A DNA stretch of 57,559 nt from Rhizobiales bacterium 32-66-11 (GCA_002304505.1 NCEH01000056.1:1-57559); one strand, 5' to 3'. Positions 1-9,185 are shown, counted from the first letter of the stretch. The notes: generated from the letters alone by a model not told the origin. A program made the numbers and translations.

Positions 1-120
1 CTGGGCCGCCGCGCTTTCGGCGAAGCGATCCACCGGCGTTTCGCCGACGGCCACATCCACCCCCGCCTCCAGATGGAAGGCCAGGATGTCGCGCCAGTCG
101 TCGAGGGAGGAGGAAGCCAT
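1..120 (-). CDS. Uracil-DNA glycosylase, N-terminal fragment
   Basis: This is the 5' end of a minus-strand gene cut by the window edge; 40 codons are visible from an ATG at 120-118. The peptide begins MASSSLDDWRDILAFHLEAG and continues with a GETPVDRF segment. In alphaproteobacteria this resembles the leader of family 4/5 (4Fe-4S) uracil-DNA glycosylases, which remove uracil from DNA. The catalytic motifs and cluster cysteines lie outside the window, so the call rests on the leader and on the common placement of such a gene next to an ETF-quinone oxidoreductase gene. The 217 bases between this start and the oxidoreductase are a divergent promoter region in which I could not pick a convincing -35/-10 pair. 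Confidence 0.5.
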   Translation of the reverse strand, partial: MASSSLDDWRDILAFHLEAGVDVAVGETPVDRFAESAAAQ

Positions 121-337
121 GGGCACCGGAGGGAACAAAGGGCACCCAGGATAAAGCGGAATGGGCGCGGAGGGAACGCACCGATCGCCCCCGGCGGATT
201 CCCCGCCCCTCCGCACGCCGATAAACGTGCGAATTCTTCCCCTGCGCGAAGCTGACGCGCGTATGGGCGAATTGTCAGATCGCTTCAACCGTGGAAGAAC
301 TCCAAGGATAAAAGACTGACGTATGCGGGAGCAATCG

Positions 338-2011
338 ATGAGCGAGGCGGAACTGCCGGAACGCGAAGGCATGGACTACGACGTGGTCGTCGTGGGGGCA
401 GGTCCCGCCGGCCTTGCCACAGCCATTCGCCTGAAGCAGCTCTCCGCCGAGCGCGGCGAGGAAATTTCCGTCGTGGTGGTGGAGAAGGGCTCGGAGGTCG
501 GCGCCCACATCCTGTCCGGCGCGGTGGTGGACCCGATCGGCCTCGACCTGCTGTTCCCCGACTGGCGCACGGATGCCGATGCGCCCCTGGTGACGCAGGT
601 GAGCGAGGACCATTTCTTCCTGCTCGGCCCGGCAGGCGGCGTGAAGCTGCCGAATTTCGCCATGCCGCCGCTGATGAACAACCACGGCAATTATGTCGGC
701 TCGCTCGGCAACATGTGCCGCTGGCTGGCGCAGAAGGCCGAAGCGCTGGGCGTCGAGATCTATCCCGGCTTCGCCGCCGACGAGATCCTCTATGACGACA
801 AGGGGGCGGTGGTCGGCATCGCCACCGGCGACATGGGCGTGGACAAGCACGGCAAGCCCAAGGGCGAATTCACCCGCGGCATGGAATTGCGCGGCCGCTA
901 CACCGTGTTCGCGGAAGGCGCACGCGGCCATCTCACAAAGCAATTGATCGCCAAATACGCGCTCGATGCCGGCAAGGAGCCGGGCAAGTACGGCATCGGG
1001 CTGAAGGAATTGTGGAAGGTGAAGAAGGAAAAGCACCATCCCGGCCTGGTGCAGCACGCGTTTGGCTGGCCGCTCGGCAATTCCACCGGCGGCGGCGCGT
1101 TCCTCTATCACATGGAGGACGAGCAGGTGATGGTGGGCTTCGTGGTACATCTCAATTACCAGAACCCCTATCTCTCCCCGTTCGACGAATTCCAACGCTT
1201 CAAGACCCATCCCACCTTCCGCGACACGTTCGAGGGCGCAAAGCGCATCTCCTACGGCGCGCGCGCCATCACCGAGGGCGGGTATCAGAGCGTGCCGAAG
1301 CTCTCTTTCCCCGGCGGCATGCTGGTGGGCTGCGCGGCCGGCTTCGTGAACGTGCCGCGCATCAAGGGCAGCCACAATGCGGTGCTCTCCGGCATCCTGG
1401 CGGCGGACCATCTCGCCCCGGTTCTCGCCGAAGGCCGCAGCCATGACGAGCTGATCAGCTATGAGAATGCCTGGCGCGCCTCGGCCATCGGCGCGGACCT
1501 GAAGAAGGTGCGCAATGTGAAGCCGCTGTGGTCCAGGTTCGGCACCTTCATCGGCATCGGCCTCGGCGCGCTGGACATGTGGACCAACACGTTCGGCTTC
1601 TCGCTGTTCGGCACGCTGAAGCATGGCAAGACCGACGCCGCGAGCCTGAAGCCGGCGGCGCAATGCAAGAAGATCGCCTATCCCAAGCCGGACGGCGTGC
1701 TGACCTTCGACAAATTGTCCTCGGTGTTTATCTCCAACACCAATCACGAGGAGGACCAGCAGGTCCATCTGGTGGTGAAGGACATGGCGCTACAGAAATC
1801 CTCCGAGCACGACATCTATGCCGGCCCGTCGAACCGCTATTGCCCGGCCGGCGTCTATGAATGGATCGAGGAGGGAGCGGACGCGCCGCGCTTCCAGATC
1901 AACGCGCAAAACTGCGTCCACTGCAAGACCTGCGACATCAAGGACCCGAACCAGAACATCACCTGGACCGCGCCGGAAGGCGGCGGCGGGCCGAATTATC
2001 CCAATATGTGA
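338..2011 (+). CDS. Electron transfer flavoprotein-ubiquinone oxidoreductase
   Basis: The enzyme passes electrons from electron transfer flavoprotein (fed by acyl-CoA and similar dehydrogenases) to ubiquinone at the membrane. An FAD-binding VVVGAGPAGLATA motif lies near the N-terminus. The C-terminus carries the family's 4Fe-4S ligands in YCPAGVYEW and in NCVHCKTC followed by DIKDPNQNITW, ending GGGGPNYPNM as in full-length homologues. Length (557 aa) is normal and no damage is visible. An ATG at 323 is also in frame, but GGGAG at 327-331 sits 6 bases before the ATG at 338, so I chose 338. The gene is divergent from the glycosylase gene and convergent with the DUF4239 gene. Confidence 0.96.
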   Translation: MSEAELPEREGMDYDVVVVGAGPAGLATAIRLKQLSAERGEEISVVVVEKGSEVGAHILSGAVVDPIGLDLLFPDWRTDADAPLVTQVSEDHFFLLGPAGGVKLPNFAMPPLMNNHGNYVGSLGNMCRWLAQKAEALGVEIYPGFAADEILYDDKGAVVGIATGDMGVDKHGKPKGEFTRGMELRGRYTVFAEGARGHLTKQLIAKYALDAGKEPGKYGIGLKELWKVKKEKHHPGLVQHAFGWPLGNSTGGGAFLYHMEDEQVMVGFVVHLNYQNPYLSPFDEFQRFKTHPTFRDTFEGAKRISYGARAITEGGYQSVPKLSFPGGMLVGCAAGFVNVPRIKGSHNAVLSGILAADHLAPVLAEGRSHDELISYENAWRASAIGADLKKVRNVKPLWSRFGTFIGIGLGALDMWTNTFGFSLFGTLKHGKTDAASLKPAAQCKKIAYPKPDGVLTFDKLSSVFISNTNHEEDQQVHLVVKDMALQKSSEHDIYAGPSNRYCPAGVYEWIEEGADAPRFQINAQNCVHCKTCDIKDPNQNITWTAPEGGGGPNYPNM

Positions 2012-2020
2012 GGACGGGAA

Positions 2021-2043
2021 CGGGGCGGGCTTCGCGCGCCCCG
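2021..2043. terminator. GC hairpin between convergent genes
   Basis: CGGGGCG at 2021-2027 pairs with CGCCCCG at 2037-2043 just after the oxidoreductase stop and before the stop of the opposing DUF4239 gene. No T-run follows, so termination is only suggested by position. Confidence 0.25.
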
Positions 2044-2079
2044 GCTTGGCTGCGGCGCGCGCCACTTCGGTGGAGCGCC

Positions 2080-2886
2080 TCAGCCCGGTTGCGCCGCCGG
2101 GGTGATGAGCGGGGCCGGGCACGGTTCGGCCTCCATACGATGGAGCAGCCGCACCAAGGGCGCGGGGGAAACCTGGATCAGGCCGTCGAACGGCTCGCCC
2201 ATCTCGATCACCAGGAAGATGGCGGCGGAAATCGCGATCATCGCCAGCACATGCCCCACGGCAACCAGCGGATTGCGCGGAGCGAACACGCCCAGATACA
2301 GGAAGAGGAGCGTGAACCAGCTGATCACCACAATGATGAAAATCGCCGGCGTCGCGGTGCGCGCCAGGCCGGAGACCTTCCAGCGGTATTCGACCAGCTG
2401 ATGGGCAAAGGCGAGCAGCGAAAGGCGCGCCTGCTTCTCGCTTTCGGTGCTGGGCTCGAGCGCGCGCACCTGCGAATCAAGCCGCAGGATCACCTTTAAG
2501 GCGGACCCGTCGGTGCGCGCCTGGGAGAAATCAGCGTTGTTCTGCCAGGTTTCGGCAAGCAATTGCTGGCCATAATCCTGCAATGTGTGGCGCAGGCCAC
2601 AGGCGGCGGCGCCATAATTCAGCAATTCCAGGTCCGTCAACTGGATGCTCGCGGCGTATTTCTGCACGTCCGAATAGGCTTCGCTGAAATTATAGCGGGC
2701 TGAATTGACCATCAGGCCCAGCAACAGGGCGGACATGGTGGACACCATCGCCATGCTCGCCTTCAGGCTCATGATGGAGCCTTCCCCGAGCCAGGCCTCG
2801 GGTAGCTGCTTCGCCAACAGGCTGCCCGCGCCCGCCACGACAAGCATCAGCGCGAATGTGGCGATGATCGAGGTCCAGATATCCAT
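2080..2886 (-). CDS. DUF4239 (bestrophin-like) membrane protein
   Basis: A 268-residue inner-membrane protein. Hydrophobic segments are at about residues 8-26, 47-62, 187-208 and 216-235, arranged as two N-terminal helices, a soluble middle and two C-terminal helices, with a charged GEPF stretch after the last helix. This layout and the SMAMVSTMSALLLGLMVNSA stretch fit the DUF4239/bestrophin-like family. The biochemical role of that family is not established, so no substrate is proposed. The gene stands alone, convergent with the ETF oxidoreductase and in the same direction as the upstream TetR gene. Confidence 0.7.
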   Translation of the reverse strand: MDIWTSIIATFALMLVVAGAGSLLAKQLPEAWLGEGSIMSLKASMAMVSTMSALLLGLMVNSARYNFSEAYSDVQKYAASIQLTDLELLNYGAAACGLRHTLQDYGQQLLAETWQNNADFSQARTDGSALKVILRLDSQVRALEPSTESEKQARLSLLAFAHQLVEYRWKVSGLARTATPAIFIIVVISWFTLLFLYLGVFAPRNPLVAVGHVLAMIAISAAIFLVIEMGEPFDGLIQVSPAPLVRLLHRMEAEPCPAPLITPAAQPG

Positions 2887-2927
2887 AGGCTCGGCTTCCC
2901 CGCTTCATCGTCGCACACGGCCACGCT

Positions 2928-3737
2928 TTAGTACTGCTCTCCCTTTGCCCCGCCAAGGCCCGCACCGCGATGGCGTTGGTCCGATCCCGTGGCCTCCCGC
3001 TCGCTTTCGACAATGCCGCGCATGGTGAAGCTGGCGCCGTGCAGAAAGCTTTTCACGGCATCGCGCACCACGTCGTCGAGGCTTTCCGGGGTCGGCGTGC
3101 CGTACACGAAGCGGCGGATGGCGAGATAGAAGATGCGCCCGTGGAGGCCCCAGAACATCTCCGCCTCCCGCTCGCCGATGGGGGCGTCCTGCGGCGCGGG
3201 CAGGCTGAGGTCGTGGCGCAGTTCCGCGCAGGCCGGCAGGATGATCAGGTCCCGCACGATGGTGAGATAGCGATTCGTGATGTCGAACGACTTCAGGCCG
3301 GAAAACACGAAGATCCGCACCCACTGATAATCGAAGACCTTCTCGACATATTGCGTGTAGAACGCGGTCAGCCGCGCTTCGAGCGACAGGCTCCGGTCCG
3401 TCACCAGACGCTCCCAATCCGGGCTCCAGCGGCTGAGATAGACGTGTTCGTACACGCGCTCGATCAGCGCTTCCTTGCTGGGAAAATGGCGATAGATGGC
3501 GGAATGGGTGATGCCCATGCGCTTGGCCAGTTCGCGGGTCTGCCCCTCGAAGCCGTGCTCGGCGAAGAATCGCACCGCTTCCTCGACGATGGCCAGCTCG
3601 CGGTCGGCGGCGCGCATGTTGCGGCGCTTGGGGCGCTCCGGCGCGGCGGCGGGCGGCGCGGCGCCGGAAGCCGGTTCGGCGGATTGAGCCTGGTCCTTGG
3701 CCTTGCGGCGCGGCGAATCCCCCTTTTCCAACAGCAC
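2928..3737 (-). CDS. TetR/AcrR family transcriptional regulator
   Basis: An N-terminal TetR DNA-binding domain is clear: a helix with FFAEHGFEGQTRELAKRMGI, then THSAIYRHFPSKEALIERVY, the diagnostic recognition-helix stretch. The remainder is a helical ligand-binding/dimer domain. It is divergent from the molybdenum hydroxylase operon and probably represses it in response to the substrate. The frame can be read upstream to a TTG at 3788, but that has no ribosome binding site. A GTG at 3737 follows AGGAG closely (a TTG at 3731 is at better spacing), so the true start is near 3737. An ATG 40 codons further in would still keep the DNA-binding domain. Two palindromes upstream (3799-3812 and 3851-3866) are the likely operators. 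Confidence 0.88.
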   Translation of the reverse strand: MLLEKGDSPRRKAKDQAQSAEPASGAAPPAAAPERPKRRNMRAADRELAIVEEAVRFFAEHGFEGQTRELAKRMGITHSAIYRHFPSKEALIERVYEHVYLSRWSPDWERLVTDRSLSLEARLTAFYTQYVEKVFDYQWVRIFVFSGLKSFDITNRYLTIVRDLIILPACAELRHDLSLPAPQDAPIGEREAEMFWGLHGRIFYLAIRRFVYGTPTPESLDDVVRDAVKSFLHGASFTMRGIVESEREATGSDQRHRGAGLGGAKGEQY

Positions 3738-3798
3738 GCTCTCCTGCCCACGGCCGCTGCGACGAACGGCATGTCTTCGATAGCCCAACTGGAGAAAG

Positions 3799-3812
3799 TG
3801 ACCAAATGGTCA
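3799..3812. promoter_or_regulatory. Putative TetR operator 1
   Basis: TGACCAAATGGTCA is an inverted repeat with perfect 6-bp arms TGACCA/TGGTCA. It lies just upstream of the -35 of the hydroxylase operon and about 60 bp upstream of the proposed regulator start, so binding could affect both directions. Confidence 0.6.
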
Positions 3813-3819
3813 TTTTCTA

Positions 3820-3849
3820 TTGACAACAGATCCAGGACCGGGCCAATTT
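3820..3849 (+). promoter_or_regulatory. Putative promoter of the Mo-hydroxylase/ABC operon
   Basis: A consensus -35 TTGACA at 3820-3825 is followed after 17-18 bases by an AT-rich CAATTT (3844-3849) as -10. The predicted start of transcription falls inside operator 2, consistent with repression by steric block. Confidence 0.45.
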
Positions 3850-3850
3850 T

Positions 3851-3866
3851 GTGACCAAGCGGTTAC
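3851..3866. promoter_or_regulatory. Putative TetR operator 2
   Basis: GTGACCAAGCGGTTAC is an imperfect inverted repeat sharing TGACCAA and GGT with operator 1, at the expected transcription start of the plus-strand operon. Confidence 0.55.
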
Positions 3867-3903
3867 AAAAGCCGCAAGAGGAAATCGCCATGGGAGTTTG
3901 CGC

Positions 3904-4764
3904 GTGAAAGCTCGCGCCTTCAGCTATGTCCGCTCCGAGACCCTGGCCGACGCTTATGCGGCGTTCGCGCAAGCGGGCGATGCCAGCTATATCTCGGGGG
4001 GGCAGAGCCTCGTGCCGGCCCTGGCGCTGCGGCTCCAGGCGCCCGAGCTTTTGGTCGACCTCGGTGCGGTCGCGGAAATGCACGGGGTCACGCTCGACGG
4101 CGACATGCTGCGCATCGGCGGCCTTACCCGCCACGCGCAGATGCTCACCGAACCGCTGATCGCCCGCCATGCGCCGCTGCTGGCGCAGGCCGCCCCCCAT
4201 GTGGCGCATCCGGCGATCCGCAACCGCGGCACCCTCGGCGGCAGCGTGGCGCTGGCCGACCCCGCCTCCGAATTCCCCGCCATGATGCTGGCCATGGACG
4301 CACGGATGGAAATCTTCGGTGCCGCGGGCACCCGGCTCGTCCCGGCCGACGCTTATTTCCAGGACCTCTATCAGACCGCGCTCGAACCCGGCGAGATCCT
4401 AGTGGCGCTGCATGTGCCGAGCGTCGGCCCGCGCCATCGCTGGGCGTTCGACGAACTGACCCGCCGCCGGGGCGACTATGCCATGGTCGGCGCTGGGCTC
4501 CAGGGCCTGTTCGAAGAGGACGGGCGCATCGAACATATCCGCATCGCCTTCTTCTCCGTCGCCGCGACCCCGGTGCGCGTGAAAAGCGTGGAAGCCGCGC
4601 TCGCCGGCCGGAAGATCGACGCGGCGCTGATCGCCCATGTGCAGGGCCTGATCGACGCCGAGCTGGACCCCGCCGAGGACGAGCACCTGCCCCCAGCCAT
4701 GCGGCTTCATCTGGCGCGCGTGCTGCTGGGCCGGCTGCTGCAAACCGTGAGTTCCCCGACATGA
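3904..4764 (+). CDS. Molybdenum hydroxylase FAD subunit (CoxM/XdhB type)
   Basis: Middle subunit of a xanthine dehydrogenase/CO dehydrogenase-family enzyme. It carries FAD and moves electrons from the Fe-S subunit. The two family FAD loops are visible: SYISGGQSLVPALALRLQ near residue 30 and RNRGTLGGSVALADPASEFP near residue 108. Length (286 aa) is normal. The frame is open back to a TTG at 3820, but GGGAG at 3892-3896 lies 7 bases before the GTG at 3904, and homologues begin KARAFSYVR, so 3904 is chosen. It is the first gene of the operon; its stop overlaps the next start by 4 bases. The substrate of the complex cannot be read from this subunit. Confidence 0.93.
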   Translation: MKARAFSYVRSETLADAYAAFAQAGDASYISGGQSLVPALALRLQAPELLVDLGAVAEMHGVTLDGDMLRIGGLTRHAQMLTEPLIARHAPLLAQAAPHVAHPAIRNRGTLGGSVALADPASEFPAMMLAMDARMEIFGAAGTRLVPADAYFQDLYQTALEPGEILVALHVPSVGPRHRWAFDELTRRRGDYAMVGAGLQGLFEEDGRIEHIRIAFFSVAATPVRVKSVEAALAGRKIDAALIAHVQGLIDAELDPAEDEHLPPAMRLHLARVLLGRLLQTVSSPT

Positions 4765-5252
4765 GCGCCCCCGTTCCCCTCGCTCTCACGGTCAATGGCG
4801 TGGAGGTGGCGCGTGCCGTCGCGCCGCGCACCACGCTCGCCGATTTCCTGCGGCTGGATCTCGAACTCACCGGCACCCACACGGGCTGCGAGATGGGCGC
4901 GTGCGGCGCCTGCCTGGTGATGATGGACGGCGTTCCCGTCCATTCCTGCCTCGTCCTCGCCGTGCAGGCCGAGGGCGCGGTGATCGAGACGGTGGAAGGC
5001 CTTTCCGAGCGCGGCGCCATCGCGGAGCTGCAACAGGCCTTCCACCAGCGCAACGCCCTGCAATGCGGCTTCTGCACCCCCGGCGTGCTGGTGAATGCCC
5101 ATGCGCTGCTGGAACACGGCGGCGTGCCGACGCGGGAGGACATCCGCGACGCGCTCTCCGGCAATTATTGCCGCTGCACCGGCTATGAGGCGATCGTCGA
5201 CGCCATCGAGACCACGGCGCGGCTGCGCGCCGGCGCGGAGGGCCAGCCATGA
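4761..5252 (+). CDS. Molybdenum hydroxylase 2Fe-2S subunit (CoxS/XdhC type)
   Basis: Small electron-transfer subunit with two 2Fe-2S clusters. The N-terminal plant-ferredoxin-type cluster uses the cysteines of CEMGACGACLV and the following HSC. The C-terminal helical cluster uses QCGFCTPG and NYCRCTGY. Length (163 aa) is typical. The start overlaps the stop of the FAD subunit (ATGA), and the stop overlaps the start of the Mo subunit in the same way, so all three are translationally coupled. Confidence 0.95.
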   Translation: MSAPVPLALTVNGVEVARAVAPRTTLADFLRLDLELTGTHTGCEMGACGACLVMMDGVPVHSCLVLAVQAEGAVIETVEGLSERGAIAELQQAFHQRNALQCGFCTPGVLVNAHALLEHGGVPTREDIRDALSGNYCRCTGYEAIVDAIETTARLRAGAEGQP

Positions 5253-7556
5253 ACGCTCCCGTCACCAACGCGCCCGCCAAACCCTTCGACCGGCCCGGCC
5301 ATGTGGGCCAGCCCCTGTCCCGCCCCAATGCCAAGCGCCTGCTGGCGGGGCGCGGGCGCTATGTCACCGACATCACCTTGCCGCGCATGCTGCATGCCGT
5401 CTTCGTGCGCAGCCCCTATGCCCATGCCCGGATCGCGGATGTGGACATAGCGGCGGCACAGGCCATGCCGGGCGTGCGCCTGGTCGCCACGGGCGCCGAC
5501 CTCGCCCGCCTCTGTACGCCATGGGTCGGCACGCTCGACCATTTCAAGGGCATGAAATCCCCGCCCCAATTGCCGCTGCCGCTGGAGCGCGCGGTGTGGG
5601 CCGGGCAGGCTGTGGTGGCCGTGGTGGCCGATACCCGCGCCCTCGCCGAGGATGCGGCGGAAATGGTTGCGATCAGCTTCGAGGAATTGCCACCGGTCAC
5701 CGACCTCGACATGGCGCAGGCCGAGGGCGCGCCGCGCGTCTCCCCCGAGCTTGCCGACAATATGTGCTTCCGCGCCGGCCTCGACACCGGCGGCGTGGAC
5801 GACATCTTCGCCAATGCCGCCCATGTGGTGGAGGGTGAATTCCACTTCGGCCGCCACACCGGCGTGACGCTGGAGCCCCGCGCCATCATCGCCGATTACG
5901 ATCCGAGCGAGGAGCGCCTGACGGTCCATCACGCGACGCAGACGCCCTATCAGTTTCAGGATCTCTATGCCCGCCATTACGGCATCGCCGAATCCCGCGT
6001 GCGGGTGATCGCGCCCGATGTGGGCGGCTCGTTCGGCGTGAAGCTGCATGTCTATCACGAGGACATGGCGGTGGTCGGCCTCTCCATGATGCTCGGGCGG
6101 CCGGTGAAGTTCGTCGCCGACCGCACGGAAGCCTTCGTCTCCGACATCCACGCCCGCGACCATCGCGTGAAGGCGCGCGCGGCCGTGGCAGCGGACGGCA
6201 CCATCCTCGCCATGGACGTGGAGGACGAGACCGCCGTCGGCGCCTTCTCCACCTATCCCCGCACCAGCGCGGTGGAGGGCAACCAGGTGATCCGCCTGAT
6301 CGGCGCGCCCTATACGCTCGCCGGCTATCGCGCGGACCTCAAGGTGCTGTTCCAGAACAAGGTGCAGACCAGCCAATATCGCGCGGTGGGCCATCCCATC
6401 GCCTGCGCGGTCACCGAGCGGCTGGTGGATCTGGCCGGGCAGAAGGCGGGGCTCGACCCGTTCGCGGTGCGCGCCAAGAACATGATCGCCGACGACGCCT
6501 ATCCCTGCGCCTCCGCCACCGGCTACAAGTTCGAGGCGCTCTCGCACCAGGCCTGCCTCGCCAAGCTGCATACCCTGATGGATTACGACCGCCTGCGGAG
6601 CGAGCAGGCCGAGGCGCGCGCACGCGGCATTCATCGCGGCATCGGCATCGCCGCGTTCGTGGAAATCACCAATCCGAGCCCGGCCTTCTACGGCATCGGC
6701 GGCGCGCGGATCTCGGCGCAGGACGGCGCCATCATCAAGATCACGCCCTCCGGCGAGGTGCGCTGCCTGATTTCGGTGACCGAGCAGGGCCAGGGCACCG
6801 AAACCATCATGGGCCAGATCGTCGCCGATTATCTCGGCGTCTCGCGCGACATCGTGGACCGCACTTCAGGCGGCGCGCAAGCTCAAGGGCAACGTGCTCG
6901 CCGTCGCCGCGGCCATCCTCCAGGCCCAGCCCGACGCGCTGGATCTCGTGAACGGCGAAATCGTCGAGCGCGCCACCGGGCAGGCGCGCATCAGCCTTTC
7001 GGAGGTGGCGCGCATCGCCTATTTCCGCTCCGATACGCTGCCCGCCGGCACCAATGCCCAGCTCTCGGCGGTGCATCATTACGCACCGCAGGGCTATCCC
7101 TTCGCCTTCACCAACGGCATTCACGGCTGCCATGTGGAGGTGGATGTCGAGACCGGGCTGGTGAAGATCCTCAAGCATTTCGTGGTGGAGGATTGCGGCC
7201 GCATCATCAATCCGCTGCTGGTGGAAGAACAGGTGCGCGGCGGCGTGGTGCAGGGGCTCGGCGCGGCTTTCTTCGAAGAGTGCCTCTATGACGAAAGCGG
7301 CCAGCTCACCAACGGCTCGCTGGCTGATTACCTCGTGCCCATGTCGTGCGAAATGCCCGACATCCTGATCGACCATATGGAAACACCGACCAAGGACACC
7401 GAGCTCGGCGCCAAGGGCTGCGGTGAAGCTGGAACCGCCGCGGCCTCCGCGGCGGCGCTGAACGCGGTGAACGACGCCATCGCCCCGTTCAACGCCACGA
7501 TTTCGCAGATCCCCATGACTCCCGCGCGCCTGCTGAAGGCGCTCGGGGCCTTCTAA
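5249..7556 (+). pseudogene. Molybdenum hydroxylase catalytic (Mo) subunit, frameshifted by an internal deletion
   Basis: This gene should encode the catalytic subunit (CoxL/XdhA-like), which binds the molybdopterin-cytosine dinucleotide cofactor. Codons 1 to about 536 are intact and include the VGGSFGVK cofactor motif. After GVSRDIV (ending at 6856) the frame is lost. The next conserved stretch, QAARKLKGNVLAVAA, begins at 6867 in another frame and runs to the normal stop, including GAKGCGEAGT with the catalytic glutamate. Between these points the family normally has about 30 residues, with the conserved GDT and GGGTWASRG segments; only 10 bases remain. As written the frame yields a 680-residue product with a wrong tail. 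The rest of the gene and the downstream operon are undamaged, so an assembly error is as likely as a real mutation. Confidence 0.88.
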
Positions 7557-7587
7557 CCGACAAAAAAATACCCCCTGGGAGGGACTT

Positions 7588-8835
7588 ATGGCCAATTTTC
7601 TGAAGCCGCCGTTATCGGGTGTATCGCGTCGTGCCGTTCTCGCAGGCATGGGGGCCGGCATCGGCCTCATGGCCGCGCCGGCCATCCTGCGGGCGCAGAC
7701 CGAGACCATCCGCATCGGCTTTCCGACCCCGCTCACCGGCCCGTTCGGCGCCGAGGCGAAGGACCAGGTGAAGAGCGCCGAACTGGCGGTCAAGCTGGTC
7801 AACGACAAGGGCGGCATCGCCGGCCGCAAGGTCGAATTGCTGGTGCGCGACGACAAGCTGAACGCCGGCGAGGCCGCCACCCGCACCCTCGAACTGATCG
7901 AGAAGGACAAGGTGCACGCAATCGTCGGCGCGCTTTCCAGCGCGGTTCAGCTAGCGGTGAACGAGGTCACCCGCGCGCGCGGCGTGCTCTATGTCTCGAT
8001 CAGCCAGTCGGACACCATCAATGAAGTAAAGGATTTCTCGCGCTTCACCTTCCACGAGGCGCTGAACCCGCACATGACCACCGCTGCGGTCGCCAAGAAG
8101 ACCTTCAAGAAGGGCTCCAAGATCGCCTATCTCGTGGCCGATTACGCCTATGGCCATGAAATGCTGCGCGGCTTCAAGCGCGCCGCCGCCGCCATCGGCG
8201 CGGAGAGCGTGGGAGAGATCCTCCACCCGTTCGGCGCCGCCGATTATTCGACCCTGATGCCGCGCATCCGCTCCATGAAGCCGGACATCCTGGCGATCTG
8301 CAATTTCGGCCGCGACCAGGCCAATTCCATCAAGCAGGCCAACGATTTCGGCCTCAAGCAGCAGATGCAGATCGTGGTTCCCGTCATCCTGCACAACCAG
8401 CGCCTCGCGGTGGGCCCGGACGTGTTCGCGGGCGTGATCGGCGGCGCGAACTATTATTGGGGCCTGGAAAGCACCGTGCCGACCGCGAAGGCGTTCAACG
8501 AGGCCTTCAAGGCCGCCAATAACGGGGCCTATCCCACCGATTACGGCGCTTATGGCTACACCGGCGTCGCCTCGCTGCTGCTGGCCATCGAGAAGGCCGG
8601 CAGCACCGATACCGACAAGATGGTCGAGGCGTTGCAGAACCTGAAATACGACGTCGCCAAGGGTCCCCAGCATTACCGCGCCTGCGACCACCAGTCGGTG
8701 CAGGCGGTGCTGGTGCTGGAATCCAAGAAGAAGGCCGACATGGCGAACGAGCAGGACCTGTTCGCCATCATCGCCAATGATCCGGGCTCGGAAGACATGC
8801 TGCGCTCCTGCGCGGAGCTGGGCTTCCCGACCTGA
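7588..8835 (+). CDS. ABC transporter substrate-binding protein, LivK/HAAT type
   Basis: Periplasmic receptor for a branched-chain-amino-acid-type (HAAT) importer. The leader contains SRRAVLAGMGAG, a twin-arginine-like signal, then a hydrophobic stretch and a likely cut after ILRAQ. The mature part starts with IRIGFPTPLTGPFGAEA, typical of type I periplasmic binding folds, and contains IVGALSSAVQLAV. A strong GGGAGGG ribosome binding site precedes the ATG. Clustering with a Mo hydroxylase suggests an aromatic or N-heterocyclic ligand rather than leucine; that is inference from context. A 350-bp repeat-filled gap separates it from the permease genes. Confidence 0.92.
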   Translation: MANFLKPPLSGVSRRAVLAGMGAGIGLMAAPAILRAQTETIRIGFPTPLTGPFGAEAKDQVKSAELAVKLVNDKGGIAGRKVELLVRDDKLNAGEAATRTLELIEKDKVHAIVGALSSAVQLAVNEVTRARGVLYVSISQSDTINEVKDFSRFTFHEALNPHMTTAAVAKKTFKKGSKIAYLVADYAYGHEMLRGFKRAAAAIGAESVGEILHPFGAADYSTLMPRIRSMKPDILAICNFGRDQANSIKQANDFGLKQQMQIVVPVILHNQRLAVGPDVFAGVIGGANYYWGLESTVPTAKAFNEAFKAANNGAYPTDYGAYGYTGVASLLLAIEKAGSTDTDKMVEALQNLKYDVAKGPQHYRACDHQSVQAVLVLESKKKADMANEQDLFAIIANDPGSEDMLRSCAELGFPT

Positions 8836-8840
8836 GCCGC

Positions 8841-9155
8841 CCCCTCACCCCAACCCTCTCCCCGGCGGGGAGAGGGGGAGTTCCCGAGTTCGCCCCTCGG
8901 GGGGGGGGAGCGGGTCCCGGTTTCGCCCCTCGGGGGGAGAGGGAAAGACTGAAGTTCACCTCTCCCCGACGGGGAGAGGTCGGCCGCGCAGCGGACGGGT
9001 GAGGGGGCGGAGCCTTCCGGCGGGATCAAGCCTCGCCGCACCGGGGGCGCCCCTCACCCCAACCCTCTCCCCGGCGGGGAGAGGGGGGTTCCCGACTTCG
9101 CCCTTAGGGGGGAGAGGGAAAGCCAAAGTTTACCTCTCCTGACAGGGAGAGGACA
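8841..9155. repeat. Tandem palindromic (REP-like) intergenic repeats
   Basis: The gap between the binding-protein and permease genes is filled by two related units. Each begins with CCCTCACCCCAACCC and a perfect hairpin with 10-bp arms CCCTCTCCCC/GGGGAGAGGG (8854-8876 and 9063-9085). Each continues with a TTCCCGA-TTCGCCC stretch and a GGGGAGAGGGAAAG stretch, and ends in a second hairpin built on CCTCTCC/GGAGAGG (8958-8980 and 9133-9152). Such elements are scattered between genes in many Rhizobiales. Here the hairpins may attenuate or stabilise the operon transcript, giving more receptor than permease. No gene is seen in the gap. Confidence 0.8.
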
Positions 9156-9185
9156 CGACACAGAAAGCCGGAGCCGGACACCGAC

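Noticed and set aside
275..1768. A 497-codon minus-strand frame opposite the ETF oxidoreductase
   Set aside because: Complementary shadow of a gene with clear FAD and 4Fe-4S motifs; the translation has no motifs.
3820..3903. Extending the FAD subunit to a TTG at 3820
   Set aside because: That TTG is part of the probable -35 box, and a GTG with GGGAG at 3904 fits the homologues.
6894..7556. A separate gene for the C-terminal part of the Mo subunit
   Set aside because: It begins in the middle of a conserved domain without a ribosome binding site; it is the tail of the frameshifted gene.
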